Positions 10,372-23,487 of a stretch of 64,000 bases of DNA are shown here, piece after piece; the first letter of the stretch is position 1, and each line of letters begins with the position of its first letter. Below the pieces are notes generated by a model. It was not told the DNA's origin. It did not search any database and saw nothing but the letters and a program-made list of their open reading frames with translations. The stretch is from Chionoecetes opilio (taxonomy: Eukaryota > Arthropoda > Malacostraca > Decapoda > Majidae): the NCBI GenBank assembly GCA_016584305.1, contig JACEEZ010003549.1, positions 50,001-114,000 on the forward strand. The letters run 5' to 3'. Position numbers and translations under genes: made by a program.

Positions 10372-10824
10372 TTAGTTCAGGAGGTGTCTTGTTACTCTTC
10401 TATTGAAAAGATTTAAGTCGTAGGAAAGTGGAAAAATTGAAACAGGCAGAGAGTTCCAGAGTTTACAAGCGAAAGGGATGAAACAGTAAAGATACTGATT
10501 AACTCTTGCATTAGGAAGATGGACAGAATAGGGATGAGAAAGAGTAGAAAGTCTTGTGCAGCGAGGCCACGGGAGGGGGGGAGGCTTCCAGTTAGCAAGT
10601 TCAAAAGAGCAGTGAGCATGAAAATAACGGTATAAGATAGCAATAGAAGCAACATTCCGGCGGTGATTTACAGATTGAAGACAGTCAGTCAGAGGAGGGA
10701 AATTGATGCGACGAAAAACTTTTGACTCAACCCTGTTTAGGAGAGCTGTATGAGTGGATCCTCTCCAAACATGTGAGATATACTCCATACATGTGCGGAT
10801 AAGGCCCCTGTACAGAGCAAGCAT
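10372..10824 (-). pseudogene. C-terminal segment of jockey-type LINE ORF2
   Basis: 150 residues containing LALYRGLIRTCMEYISHVW, then RVESKVFRRIN and a KLWNSLP motif near the end, the conserved tail that follows RT in jockey-clade ORF2. Separated from the RT frame by a break at about 10825-10915. It is followed by a short 3' UTR and poly(A). Confidence 0.85.
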
Positions 10825-10915
10825 CTGCTAGGGAGAAAAAAAGGACGCAGACGCCACAGGACACCTAACTTCTTAGAAGCTGTTTTAGCAAGAAATGAGA
10901 TGTGAGATTTCCAGT

Positions 10916-12346
10916 TCAGGTTTGTCCTTGAATGTTCATTGTAGAGGAAGATAGTTGAGTGTCATTGAAGAAGAGGGGATAGCTATCTGGTAGGTTTTGT
11001 CGAGTAGATAGGTGAAGAAATTGGGTTTTTGAGGCATTGAACAAAACAAGGTTTGCTTTGCCCCAATCAGAAATTATAATAAGATCAGAAGTTAGGTGCT
11101 CGGTGGCATCTCTCCGTGAATCACTTAGTTCCTCTTGAGTTGGACGTCTAATAAAAGACGTTGACAAATGCAGGGTAGAATCATCAGCATAGGAGTGGAT
11201 ATGGCTTTGAGTTAGACATAGAAGATCATTAATGAATAATAGAAAGAGAGTGGATGATAGGACAGAACACTGGGGAACACCACTATTGATAGATTTAGAA
11301 GAAGAACAATGTCCGTCTACAGTAGCTGCAATAGAACGGTTTGAAAGGAAACTTAAGATGAAGGTACAGAGAGAAGGATAGAAACCGAATGTTTTTTTTT
11401 TGGAAATTAATGATTTGTGCCAGACTCTATCAAAAGCTTCTGATATGTCAAGGGCACCAGCAAAAGTTTCACCGAAACCCCTAAAGGAGGATGACCAAGA
11501 TTCAGTTAGGAAAGCTAGAAGATCGCCAGTAGATCGTCCTTTACGGAAACCGTACTGACGATCAGATAGAAGATTGTGAGCAGATAGATGCTTAAGAATC
11601 TTCTTTTTATGTATAGATTCAAAAACTTTAGAAAGGCAGGAAGTCAAAGCTATAGGACGGTAGTTTGAAGGATTAGAACGGTCACCCTTCTTAGGAACAG
11701 GTTGGATGTGAGCAAACTTCCAGCAAGAAGGAAAGGTGGAAGTAGATAGACAAAGACGGAAAAGTTTGACCAGGCAAGGTGCAAGCACAGGAGCACAGTT
11801 TTTGAGAACAATAGGAGGGACTCCGTCAGGACTGTAAGCCTTCCGAGGATCTAGGCCAGAAAAGGCAAAGAAAACATCATTACGAAGGATCTTAATAACA
11901 GGCATAGTATAGTCAGAAGGGGGAGGAAAAGGAGGATCAAGCTCTTCATCAACCAGAGTGGAATTTTCAGCAAAGGTTTGAGCGAAGAGTTCAGCTTTAG
12001 AAATAGATGAGACAGCTGTGGAGCCATCTGGGTGAAGCGTAGGAGGGAAAGATGCAGAAGAAAACTTGTTAGAGATGTTGTTAGCTAGATGCCAGAAGTC
12101 ACGAAATGAATTTGATTCAGAAAGATTTTGACATTTTCTATGAATGAAGGAGAATTTGGTAAGTTGCAGTATAGATTTGGCATGAATACGGGCAGAAATA
12201 TAATTGGCATGAGTTTCAGGAGATGGATGGTTACTGTACCGTATCTGAGCCGCCTCTCTATCTCGGATAGCATGAGAACAAGCATAGTTAAACCATGGTT
12301 GACGGGCTTTAGGATTAGAGAAAGTGTGTGGAATGTACGCCTCCAT
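10916..12346 (-). pseudogene. LINE reverse transcriptase (jockey-type)
   Basis: A 476-residue open frame. RT motifs in order: SGLDPRKAYSPDGVPPIVLKN, HIQPVPKKGDRSNPSNYRPIAL, the template-grip region RQYGFRKGRSTGDLLAFL, palm Asp in ALDISEAFDRVWH, SGVPQCSVLSS (normally SGVPQGSVLSP) and the YADDST catalytic box. The Gly-to-Cys change in the PQG motif and a T-rich tract at about 11393 that alters one segment suggest a decaying copy. The frame ends at about 10916 and the C-terminal region resumes in another frame. Confidence 0.9.
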
Positions 12347-12377
12347 GCCTGCCAGAGACTATGACCTCATTTATGCG

Positions 12378-13027
12378 CTATGTACAAGGAGATGGGTCTC
12401 TGACATGGAAGCAGTAATCATTCCATGGAAAATCAGAGTAGTACTGCCTTAGGTCTTCCCACTTAGCTGAGTTGAAATGCCATAAGCACATCCGCTTAGG
12501 TGGGTCCCGAGGCGGCACCGGAGCGAAAGGACAGGTTACATAAATAAGATTGTAATCGGAGGAATCCAACGGTGAGAATAGTTTCACAGAGTAAACAGAA
12601 GGGTTAGTAGTTAGGAAAAGTTCAAGAATGTTGGGCGTGTCTCCAAGGCGGTCAGGAATACGTGTAGGATGCTGCACCAGCTGTTCTAGGTCTTGGAGGA
12701 TAGAAAAGCTGTAGGCTTGTTCACCAAGTTGGTCAGTGAAAGAAGATGATAGCCAATGCTGGTGGTGAACATTGAAATCCCCATGAATGGAAATTTCTGC
12801 TAAAGGAAAATTAGATGAGATGTGCTCCACTTTGTTGTTAAATAGTCGAAGAATTTTACATAGTCCGAGGAGTTAGGTGAGAGATATACATCACAGATAG
12901 ATTTAGTATGAGTGACATTGAAGTCGAAGCAGTTTGGTAGAAAATTCGGAATATTCAAGACCGTGGGCACGAGAGCAAGTGATGTCGTTGCGCACATATA
13001 CGTATATAGATACATATATAGATACAC
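12378..13027 (-). pseudogene. LINE endonuclease domain (jockey-type, partial)
   Basis: Apurinic-like endonuclease that nicks target DNA for target-primed reverse transcription. Two frames joined by a shift near 12815: the upstream part has [18 protein letters not shown], the downstream part has [11 protein letters not shown] (the GDFN catalytic motif), [11 protein letters not shown] and [11 protein letters not shown]. The last is normally SSDH, so the catalytic His is replaced by Tyr. The N-terminal half of the domain is absent. The coding continues into the RT at 12346. Confidence 0.85.
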
Positions 13028-13029
13028 CC

Positions 13030-13033
<4 letters not shown>

Positions 13034-13090
<57 letters not shown>
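13034..13090. repeat. (TG)n microsatellite
   Basis: Pure TG run at the 5' truncation boundary of the jockey-type LINE. Confidence 0.95.
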
Positions 13091-13092
<2 letters not shown>

Positions 13093-13690
13093 TGTCAGTT
13101 TCCTAATTTGTCAGCAATGTATCTGTTAACATATGCCCTGTTTGGGTGAAATAAAGTTATTATTATTTATATTATTATAATTAGTAGTAGTAGTAGTATA
13201 AATGCGTCACAGAGCGTCACATCCTCGCATGTTACGCCTCTCTCTTTGTCATCCAGGCCACCGGTATGCTACGAGGCGGGTACTTGGCCTTCAGTTAGGA
13301 CGGCCAAGTCGTAAAAGAATAAAATTAATAAATTCCAGCTTCAGTGCGGGTGATTAGTTTCACCGAATACTTCCTTGGTAAAGATCGGCAATACAATGCT
13401 TACTGACTGACTTACTGACCTAATTTCTGACCTACTTACTAACGTACTTACTGACATACAGACCTATTACTGATTTAATTACTGACTTAAAATACTTAGA
13501 CAATACAAATAAGCCTCATAGCGTTGTACAAGGGCGAGGGAGGGATGTAACGCTACCCAACGCTCTGCAAAATAAAGCATAAACGTCGATGATATATTAT
13601 GATCACGCCTTAACATAACCCTTGGAAGGAGTGGGATATCTACAAGCCTTGATAAGTAGAGCTGGAGTAAGAGGCAAACGCGATAAGGTT
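13091..13690. other. Unassigned sequence with short GTA run
   Basis: No gene seen. Small (GTA)n at about 13181-13198 and loosely repeated TACTGAC motifs at about 13395-13490. Confidence 0.5.
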
Positions 13691-13698
13691 TAGACGAC

Positions 13699-13808
13699 AC
13701 CACCACCACCACCACCACCACCACCCATACCACCACCACCACCACCACCACCCTTACCACCTCCACCACCACCACCGCCACCCGTTTACGAGCACCACCA
13801 CCACCATT
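13699..13808. repeat. (CCA)n microsatellite
   Basis: CCA/ACC trinucleotide tract with a few substitutions. Confidence 0.9.
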
Positions 13809-13913
13809 CACTAAAACTGTGATACATTTAACAAGGATAAGGAGGCACCTTTCTCGTATCTGTTATCATGATATACGTATATACACAGCTTAGATAACAC
13901 ACACACACTATCT

Positions 13914-13920
13914 CTTTCTC

Positions 13921-13977
<57 letters not shown>

Positions 13978-13983
13978 CTCCTC

Positions 13984-14037
<54 letters not shown>
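13914..14037. repeat. (TC)n microsatellite
   Basis: TC tract with CTCCTC slips. Confidence 0.95.
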
Positions 14038-14041
<4 letters not shown>

Positions 14042-14120
14042 AAATGAGGGAAAGGAAGCTTTTATATATGCAACCTTTCTTTGTCATATGTCTGTATATT
14101 TCTCTGTTCCACCAACATTA

Positions 14121-14308
14121 CTGTATGTCTGTCTGCTGTCTGTCTGTCTGTCTGTCTGTCTATCTGTCTATCTGTCTCTCAGTGTGTCTCTCTGTCTGCC
14201 TGTCAGTCTGCCTGCCTCTCTGTCTGCCTTCTGTCTGTATGTCTGCCTGTCTATCTGTCTATATGCCTGTCTATCTGTCTATATGCCCGTCTCTCTGTCT
14301 GTCTATCT
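14121..14308. repeat. (CTGT)n imperfect tetranucleotide repeat
   Basis: CTGT/CTGC/CTAT variants through the whole stretch. All three forward frames remain partly open because the repeat lacks stops. A related tract lies at 16572-16682, so two such tracts bracket the P-element relic. Confidence 0.9.
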
Positions 14309-14489
14309 CATGGAGGTATAATAAGGGGAAATGCCGAGGCGCGGAAAAAGAGAGATCATTATGGTAGGCCGGCGGCCATACAACGATTGGCAGAAAGGCT
14401 GATGATATAGAAGCCGCTCCCTTGCCCTGATCTGACTTAGCTGACTATGCACCAAACTTGACCCAACCCTGGCTGCTCCCTTCATTCAT

Positions 14490-16227
14490 TCATTCAGCAT
14501 GGAGAATGCAAATTTCATGGATATATTGACATGGGGACTGATATTGATGACGATAGTCTCTCCATAGCTAAAGAGGCTCTAACATTCATGATTGTGTCAG
14601 TAAATGGCATGTGGAAGTTGGATATTTCCTAATTGCAGGACTTGGTGCTGCGGAGAAAGCTAATTAAGTCACACAATGTTTAACAAAGCTACATTCTGCA
14701 GGTGTCACAGTTATTTCTTTAACTTGTGATGGCGCAGCATCCAATATAGCCATGATTAATAATATAATCTTGGGTGTAGTTTTGCATTTGACACTATTGA
14801 ATCAGCTTTTAAGCACCCAGTGACAGAACAGCCAGTGTTTGTGTTTCTAAATCCTTGTCACATGTTGAAACTTGTGAGGAACTGTTTTGGTGATAAGGAG
14901 ATATTGGTCGATGAGAGTGGAAACTTAGTGAAGTGGGACTTCATTGGAAGGTTGCATGAACTTCAACACCACGAACAGCTTCATTTAGGGAATAAACTGA
15001 GAGCTGCACATGTTGCGTGGAGAAGAAGAAAAGTTATGTTAAATTACCAGCACAGTTACTCAGTGAATCAGTTGCTAATTCATTGAGATTTTGTCTGCAG
15101 GAACAAATTTGTCATTTTGAGGGCTGTGAAGCTACTATAAATATAATTATGATGTTCAACACTGTTTTTGACGTAATGAATTCCAGGAATTTGAATGCAA
15201 GTGGCAACAAGTCTCCAATTCAAAAGAAAAATTCTGATAATGTAACAAAAATTTGGTGAAAGCAGAAACGTATATTAGGTCACTTAAATTATCTGATGGA
15301 TTGGGGATTCTGAAGTCAAATAGAAAAACAGGCTTTCTTGGATTTCTTTTTTGTATATGGAGTTCTCAGATCCTACATGAAACCTTAATTGCATCTAATC
15401 GTTCAACACTTAAGTTTTTAATGACGTACAAATTAAATCAAGACCATATATAACTGTTTTTGGGGAAAGTAAGGCATATGGGAGGATGCAATAATAATCC
15501 AAGTCAGACAGTTTTATGCTGCCTATAAGAAGTTGATGGTCCGTAATGATATGCTAGATATTGCGAGTGGTAACTGCCTCCCACTGGAATCTGTACCAAT
15601 ACTAACTGTACCTAGCCAATGTAATGATGCAGTGACTCAACATTCAGTAATGATCATAAACATTTATCTTGTTAAAAGCAGAGTTAAAGATGAAACCAAT
15701 AAACAGATAATATAGAGGAAAATTATTACGTGTATATTTCCCACTGCTTCACACTTATCAAAGTACTCCAACAAAATCGTTGCCTACATTGCCAGCTTCG
15801 TGGTGCACAGTCTTGGCAAATCCTTGCATTGCGAGGCCTGTATTGACTCTTGAACTTGATAGATGCCACTGCCTCCTTCATCCACTCTCTTATCAACCTT
15901 AAAACCAAAGGGAGGGTAATATATCCCACAGACGACGTAATAGACATTTGTGTAACAAGTGAAACACTTTTTAGAGAACTCTTGGGCAGCACAAAAGCTC
16001 CAAATTTTACACTGGTGAGAGTGAACTTCCATAAGGTGGTAAGTGCAGTATTGCAGACTTACGTCAGTAAAAGCATATTCCTTAATCTTAGTGAGCATAT
16101 GTTTGACACAGAGCCCCATGTAAAGCACTTACACTTACTAACTAAGGCAGTTGCCGAAAAATATTTACAGGTGAGGTGTCACTATACTGGGAAACAGATC
16201 ACTGGCAAGTTGCATGACAGAGTTTGA
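14490..16227 (+). pseudogene. P-element/THAP9-like transposase relic
   Basis: Decayed transposase of the P-element superfamily, which cuts and pastes its DNA through an RNase-H-like core with an inserted GTP-binding domain. Pieces recognised in order: AKEALTFMI near 14560; TCDGAASNIAMINN near 14720 (probably the second core Asp); FVFLNPCHMLKLVRNCFGD at 14835-14895; LHLGNKLRAAHVAWRRRK at about 14975-15030; FEGCEATINIIMMFNTVFDVMNSRN at about 15115-15190; the IRSLKLSDG and KTGFLGFLF segment at 15265-15350; NKIVAYIASFV near 15770; and a C-terminal GRVIYPTDDVIDIC...ETLFRELL segment at 15850-16227. At least three frame changes and several stops. No THAP zinc finger or TIRs found. A single AATAAA lies near 16387. 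Confidence 0.85.
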
Positions 16228-16571
16228 GTTAGAGTCGCCAGATATACACAAAACGAATTCACTTCACTAGCCAGTAGCATACACACACTCTCTCTCTCTC
16301 CATCACTCTATGTATATAGTCATTTTAGTATTATAATTTGTGTACATATATTTTACTTTTTTATGTAGTTCTTATTTATGTCTTAAATAAAAGCTGTAAT
16401 ACATGTGCTTAATACCCATCCAACCTCCATAGAAATACCGCACAGCGTGTTGTGACAAGCGAGTATCTGCCAGTCGTGGGCGGGGCGTCAGCCCGACAGG
16501 CGGACCTCACTTTCTGGTGAAGCGCGGGGCTCTGACAAGGCATCTCACCTTTTTCTACATCCGTGGTATAT
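16228..16571. other. Downstream flank of transposase relic
   Basis: AT-rich, with CT repeats at about 16288-16300 and an AATAAA at about 16387 that could be the relic's polyadenylation signal. No TIR identified. Confidence 0.4.
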
Positions 16572-16682
16572 CTGCCTTCCCGTCTGTCTGTCTGTCTGTT
16601 TCTCTGTGTCTGTCTGCTGTCCGCCTCTCTGTCTGTCTATCTGTGTGTCTGCCCGTCTGTCTGTCTGCCTGTCTGTCTGTCC
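16572..16682. repeat. (CTGT)n tetranucleotide repeat
   Basis: Imperfect CTGT array with CTCT and CTGC variants. Confidence 0.9.
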
Positions 16683-16860
16683 AACTGTTAAGCAGAGGTT
16701 CAGTGGATGGCAGTGTAATACGCTCAGATTTGTTATGTTTTATGAAGGGTTGTTATTGGATTCATCCGTAAACCCGACGTGATTGAATGAACTTTTTATA
16801 TTATCGCTGCCGCTTATTATTGGCCATTACACCTGCATATACACCAAGATTGTCCCATTA

Positions 16861-16862
<2 letters not shown>

Positions 16863-16928
<66 letters not shown>
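16863..16928. repeat. (TG)n microsatellite at SINE tail
   Basis: Pure TG run. On the minus strand it is the (CA)n directly following the SINE body. Confidence 0.95.
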
Positions 16929-16930
<2 letters not shown>

Positions 16931-17222
16931 TCATCTAGTTGTATTCATCTAGCTGTATTTTACAGGGCCAGAGCGACGCTCGTATGGCCCCGTCTCCATA
17001 TCAACATTTTTATCATTCATCCTTAGTGCTTAGTGTTGGGGGAAGCCATCACCCCGGGAGGCGGGTCACCAACCCCGGCTAACCCCGGTACCCATTCACT
17101 GCTGGGTGGACAGGGGCTCAGGATTTAAGAAAGACCGCCCGTCTGTCTTCGCTCCGCCCGGGGATCGAACCCGGGACTTCTCGGTTGTGAGCCGAGCGTG
17201 GTAGCCCTTACACTACGGATTT
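16929..17222 (-). mobile_element. tRNA-Val-derived SINE, copy B
   Basis: Minus strand. A tRNA-like head starts near 17222 with CCGTAGTGTAAGGGC (A box region), an anticodon arm whose 7-base loop CTCACAA gives anticodon CAC (Val), and a B box GGGTTCGATCC. It is followed by the body CCACCCAGCAGTGAATGG, then GCCTCCCGGGGTGATG, and a 3' part with CAGCTAGATGAATACA repeated once before the (CA)n. It shares head and body with copy A at 9262-9446. Not a functional tRNA: the acceptor stem does not close. Confidence 0.85.
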
Positions 17223-17231
17223 CCCTAAATA

Positions 17232-17333
<102 letters not shown>

Positions 17334-17502
17334 AAACACTGATAAATATACAAATTAAACAAGGTAATAAGGCAAAGGGATGAATAACTAGGAGAAGGGA
17401 ATATAGATAATGATTTATGGCTTTTCTCTTGTTATTTTGTATTTTTCTGTAAAGTAATTATAACAAATCACTAGCAATTATGGGTTGATATAAGTGTTTT
17501 TT

Positions 17503-19724
<2,222 letters not shown>

Positions 19725-19875
19725 AATCATCTACGCGGGCGTAAATTGTAAGCATGAGATGGATAGTCATTAGGAGCATTAGATTTGTTAGTTTCAAGCC
19801 GCGTAGCATCGCTAAGCTTATCAGTTTCAACTAAGCATAAATCAGGCTTGGCATTGGTCCGTTTATGTCAATCAA

Positions 19876-20859
19876 TCAATCATTGGGGGCATACGCCGGG
19901 GATCGCGTCGCCTCGCCCACCCTACGACGCCACTCCCGGAGGTCACCACGCGCGAGTTCCCATGCAGGCTCCTTTCCCATACCAAGGAGCTCTCGACAAG
20001 AAACATCAACTTGCCCCAGCCACGAGCCTTGTGGGCGCCCCCTTGGCCTCCTCCACGCCGGATTGTCTCTTACAGATACAACCCGATCGGAAAGATCGGT
20101 TTCAGGGTAGCGTGCCACATGCCCATATAACCGAAGTTGGTGCTGACGGACTATGCAGGTAATAGGCCTCGATTCAGTCTCACGGTGAAATCGCTGATTT
20201 GACACGTAATCATCCCAGCGATACCCCATGATTCTGCGAAGACACTTATTGCCAAAGGCATTGATTGGTCTCTTCAAGTCACTATTTAGTGTCCATGTCT
20301 CACAACCATAGAGTAAGACAGGGATCACAAGCCACTTGAAGATCCGGATCTTTGTCCTTCTGCACAGGTACCGACAATGCCAAATACTCCCGCTGAGCGA
20401 GTCCATAGCACCGTGGGCTATGCCAATCCGCCGTAAGACTTCTTGACGTGACCCGCCGTCATTATGGACTGCGCTACCAAGGTATGTAAAACTTTCCAAG
20501 ATCTCAATGTCTTCGCCACACGCATGAACAGCCTGTACTGCTTCATCTAGTAAGTCTCCAAACACCTGGACCTTGGTCTTGAGCCAGGACACCTCAAGTC
20601 CCAAAGGCTTTGCCTCCTCGTGCAGCGCCTCGAGAGCCATCACCAGGACCTCCAGCGACTCAGCAAAGATTACTGCATCATCGGCAAAATCGAGATCAGT
20701 GATCTTGGTGTTGCCGACGGATGCTCCACAATCACTTTGGTCTACAACCTTGTCCAATACCCAGTCCATACAAGCGTTGAAAAGTGATGGGGCAAGGACG
20801 CACCCTTGCCTCACTCCTGTATTCACAGGGAAGAAGCTGGATACACCTGCCTGCCCCAC
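19876..20859 (-). pseudogene. LINE reverse transcriptase, C-terminal part
   Basis: 327 residues: VNTGVRQGCVLAPSLFN (the RQG motif), ITDLDFADDAVIFAES (FADD catalytic box), LEVSWLKTKVQVFG, ILESFTYLGSAV, then the post-RT region VLLYGCETWTLNSDLKRPINAF and LRRIMGYRWDDYVSN. Ends near the ATTG tail. The first RT motifs are in another frame upstream (20850-21171). Confidence 0.88.
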
Positions 20860-21171
20860 ACTTCACAGCACTCTCAGTCCCAGAATACAGACCAGTTATC
20901 AAACCAATAGTCCTTGCAGGAATCCCTCGACGTCGCAGAAGATCCCAAAGGGACTCACGATGCACTGAGTCAAATGCCTTCTTGAGATCAACATAGGCTG
21001 CAAGCATCCCCTGTCGAAACTCACGTCGGCGTTCCACCAGGACACGAAGCGCTAGGATACGGTCCATTGTTGACTTACCAGGCGTGAACCCAGACTGCTG
21101 AGGTCTCTGATGCTTCACCAGATGACTGCGAATCCGTGTCAGCAATAGATGGGCAAGCACCTTGATCGACA
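20850..21171 (-). pseudogene. LINE reverse transcriptase, N-terminal part
   Basis: Contains VLAHLLLTRIRSHLVKHQ, QSGFTPGKSTMDRIL, AAYVDLKKAFDSVHRESLW (palm Asp) and LITGLYSGTESAVKCG. It is frameshifted near 20855 relative to the rest of RT. The endonuclease is missing because of 5' truncation at 21171. Confidence 0.87.
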
Positions 21172-21743
21172 CGTTTATGTCGATCACTGTGAATGACTTC
21201 TAAGGTATTTAACCATGGATCCAAAATATCAAACTTATTTCCATGGAGTTGCTTAACTACCAGGCGTGGACCCACAACTTTAGGAGCTAATTTAGAGTTC
21301 CGTTCCGGGACTCGAATCAAGACAGAGTCACCAACCCTGATTTGAACGGGTGCAGAGCGCCGATGTTGTTGCGAACATATAGCAGTCTTGGAAGCCTGTA
21401 ATTTATTTCTGACATCGGAATATAAGTCTGAGAAAACTTTAAGTTGACATTTAGCATAATCATCAACTTTGTACACAGGTTTTTGAGGGCTACTAAGCAA
21501 GTCATATGAGAGTCGTTTCTCCATACCAAAAAATAGCAAAATAAGGAGTTTGACCTGTTGACTCACAAATATTACAATTAACGCATGCAGCAACATGGGG
21601 TAGCCAATCTTCCCAAATATCAAGCAAGCCAGCAACAACTGGGCGCAAAGCTTCCAGGACTTTCCTGTTTGCACGCTCAATTAAACCGTTACTGATAAGT
21701 TACCGTGAATATTTGTTTCATGTGGAACTGCCCACAAATCTCA
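21172..21743 (-). pseudogene. pol: Integrase C-terminal half, Gypsy element 2
   Basis: Begins with the catalytic Glu segment NGLIERANRKV (about 21670-21705), then MEKRLSYDLLSS and the C-terminal module RVGDSVLIRVPERNSKLAPKVVGPR (GPR form of the GPY/F module), ending in a HSDR motif at the LINE junction. The frame continues beyond the LINE at 19869 down to a stop near 19727. One in-frame stop lies near 21695. Confidence 0.87.
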
Positions 21744-21747
21744 TTAA

Positions 21748-22234
21748 CCCGTAAAGCGCGGCTATGCCCATTTGGTCTCTCACTAAGAAAACGCGAGTAT
21801 GCCCAATTGGGCGGCCGCCAAATTCAAAAAGGTGGGCTAATTTTTCGGCCGGTGAAATCTGGCAACTCTACTTTACCTGAAAATGACCCAGGGGTCACAC
21901 ATAGGCTCAGTGACCCAGTGACCAGCATGGAAGGTGAAGGTGCTGACAGGTCTCTCCCTATCGCGGGCAGAGAGATTAGAGAGGAAGACCCTTGCGGCCT
22001 GTTTTCTGTGAACGAGCTGTACCATGGATTCCATAAACCTCAGCCCTCTTCATCTTGCAAGTACAATCATAGAATAACTACAAGACTTTAGCAAAAAAAA
22101 CAAGTTTTTGCAGTTGCACAAATATATGGCGAATACATTGATACACATTCAAGTTTGTTTAGCGACTATAAGAATTCTAGCACAAGTCCCGCGCACACAG
22201 AGATATTGTCACACAGGTATCCGCAGTTTACGGG
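21748..22234. mobile_element. TTAA-flanked MITE, copy 1 (piggyBac-like)
   Basis: 487 bp bounded by TTAA at 21744-21747 and 22235-22238. Ends are CCCGTAAA...TTTACGGG, about 14 bp of imperfect TIR. A TTAA duplication and CCC-starting ends are characteristic of piggyBac elements; no transposase is encoded. It interrupts the integrase core of Gypsy element 2 exactly at a TTAA, and the frame resumes on the other side. Confidence 0.88.
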
Positions 22235-22238
22235 TTAA

Positions 22239-22842
22239 GAAGGGCATTTTAAAATTCCGCGCTATTGTCACTCATTAAAACTCGGGGAGCTGAGTATGAG
22301 CAAAATAGGTTGGCAATCAATGCGTGTGCAATCGCTTTGGCAGTTTTATCCATCACAGGGGCCAAAACAACATACCTTGAGAAGTGATCAACACATAATA
22401 ACAGGTATTTAGACCCTTGACGACTAGAAGGAAGCTGTAACAGATCAATAACAACAATGTCCCAAGGACGCCCAGGAGTTGGATATTATAAAATTGGTGC
22501 TGGTTTTGGCACCGTACCCTTATGCTCAGCACATTTCACACACTTAGCTACATATGCATCAATATCTAACAGCATTTTAGGCCAAAAATAACTATTGCGG
22601 GCAGCAGCAAGGGTATGCTCCATTCCCGGGTGATCGGCTATTACAGCATCATGAACTAGTTGCAGTACCACAGGTACAAATGACTCAGGTATCACAAATT
22701 GGCTCACCTGGGTCCGCTTATTTGGCCAAAATCTACAAAGGACCTGATGAGGTGATAAGAAAAATTGTGAAAAAGGAATGGGCATTTTAGGTACTGTTGA
22801 TTGTTCACCCGATTCCAGAGCATATATCACTTTACTCCACAC
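22239..22842 (-). pseudogene. pol: Integrase zinc finger and core, Gypsy element 2
   Basis: HHCC zinc-binding domain at about 22486-22700 (LVHDAVIADHPGMEHT, then YVAKCVKCAEHKG, all four ligands present). Next the catalytic core: VIDLLQLPSS (first Asp, about 22450), YLLLCVDHFSRY, and MSDNSAEF (second Asp, about 22275) followed by a stop. The catalytic Glu lies beyond the MITE at about 21690. Upstream of the zinc finger are MWSKVIYALESGE and a linker from RNase H. Confidence 0.85.
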
Positions 22843-23111
22843 GTCATGTTGACGCTAGGCAACAGCTAGTTCATGTAGTGAATTTTTTGAACTACAGGGG
22901 ACTTGTCCGTCACTAATCCAACATGTACTTTCCAAACAGTGCATCAGCCACAACATTGGCTCGACCTGGCAAGTACTTAAAACTTGGAATGAATTCCTGT
23001 ATTGTCAAAAACCAACGCGCGAGTCTTACTGAAAGGTTTTTCCCTTAAAAAACATCAGTGATAGCTGTGTGATCAGTATTTACGGTTATATCAAAGCCTA
23101 GGATATAATTC

Positions 23112-23390
23112 CTAAATTTTTAGAGCCCAGACAACTGTGAATGATTCCTGGTGAGTTACTGAGTAATTAGACTCTGCCGGAAGTAAAGTTTTACTCGCGA
23201 ACGCAACAGCGCGAGTTTTTCCGCTTGCGTCAGTTTGCATCAATACAGCACCCAGCCCTAATGCAGAGGCATCCGTGTAAAGAACAAAATTTACTTTATA
23301 GTCTGGGAATGCCAAGACAGAGGCCGTAGTTAGGGTGACTTTTAGATCTTGAAAAGATTTTTCATGTACAGCGTTCCAATTATAGTGCAC
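23112..23390 (-). pseudogene. pol: RNase H domain, Gypsy element 2
   Basis: FVLYTDASALGLGAVLMQ (first catalytic Asp) and SNYSVTHQESFTVVWALK. In relatives the second motif reads E-L/C-L-A, so the catalytic Glu is retained (QES) in a changed context. The third motif (DHxxL) is only partly visible downstream near 23060-23075, after a frame break. Confidence 0.82.
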
Positions 23391-23487
23391 GTCCTTTTTT
23401 AATAGGTTTGTTAAGGGCGATGCAACCGCTGCAAAATTCGATATAAATTATCTATAGTAACCACACAGCCCAATGAAAGAACGTACA

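Larger units (their letters stand above)
10243..13027 (-). mobile_element. Jockey-type LINE, 5'-truncated
   Basis: Non-LTR retrotransposon on the minus strand, holding part of an AP-like endonuclease, a full reverse transcriptase region, a C-terminal segment and a 3' UTR ending in a poly(A) tail (T-run at about 10243-10254 on the plus strand). It is truncated within the endonuclease next to a (TG)n tract at 13034. RT sequence style matches the jockey/BS group common in crustacean genomes. No target duplication found by eye. Confidence 0.9.
19870..21171 (-). mobile_element. RTE-like LINE inserted in Gypsy element 2
   Basis: 5'-truncated non-LTR element. A 10-bp direct repeat, CGTTTATGTC, flanks it at 19860-19869 and 21172-21181; across it the integrase frame of Gypsy element 2 continues. 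The 3' end is a short tandem ATTG tail (about three units) instead of poly(A), a feature of RTE-type elements. RTE assignment is probable, based on tail and RT style. Confidence 0.87.

Noticed and set aside
15726..16128. Minus-strand frames opposite the P-element relic
   Set aside because: The plus strand carries the P-element C-terminal motifs here; the minus frames are shadows.
17150..17222. Functional tRNA-Val gene
   Set aside because: A and B boxes and anticodon loop are recognisable, but the acceptor stem does not pair and a SINE body follows directly.
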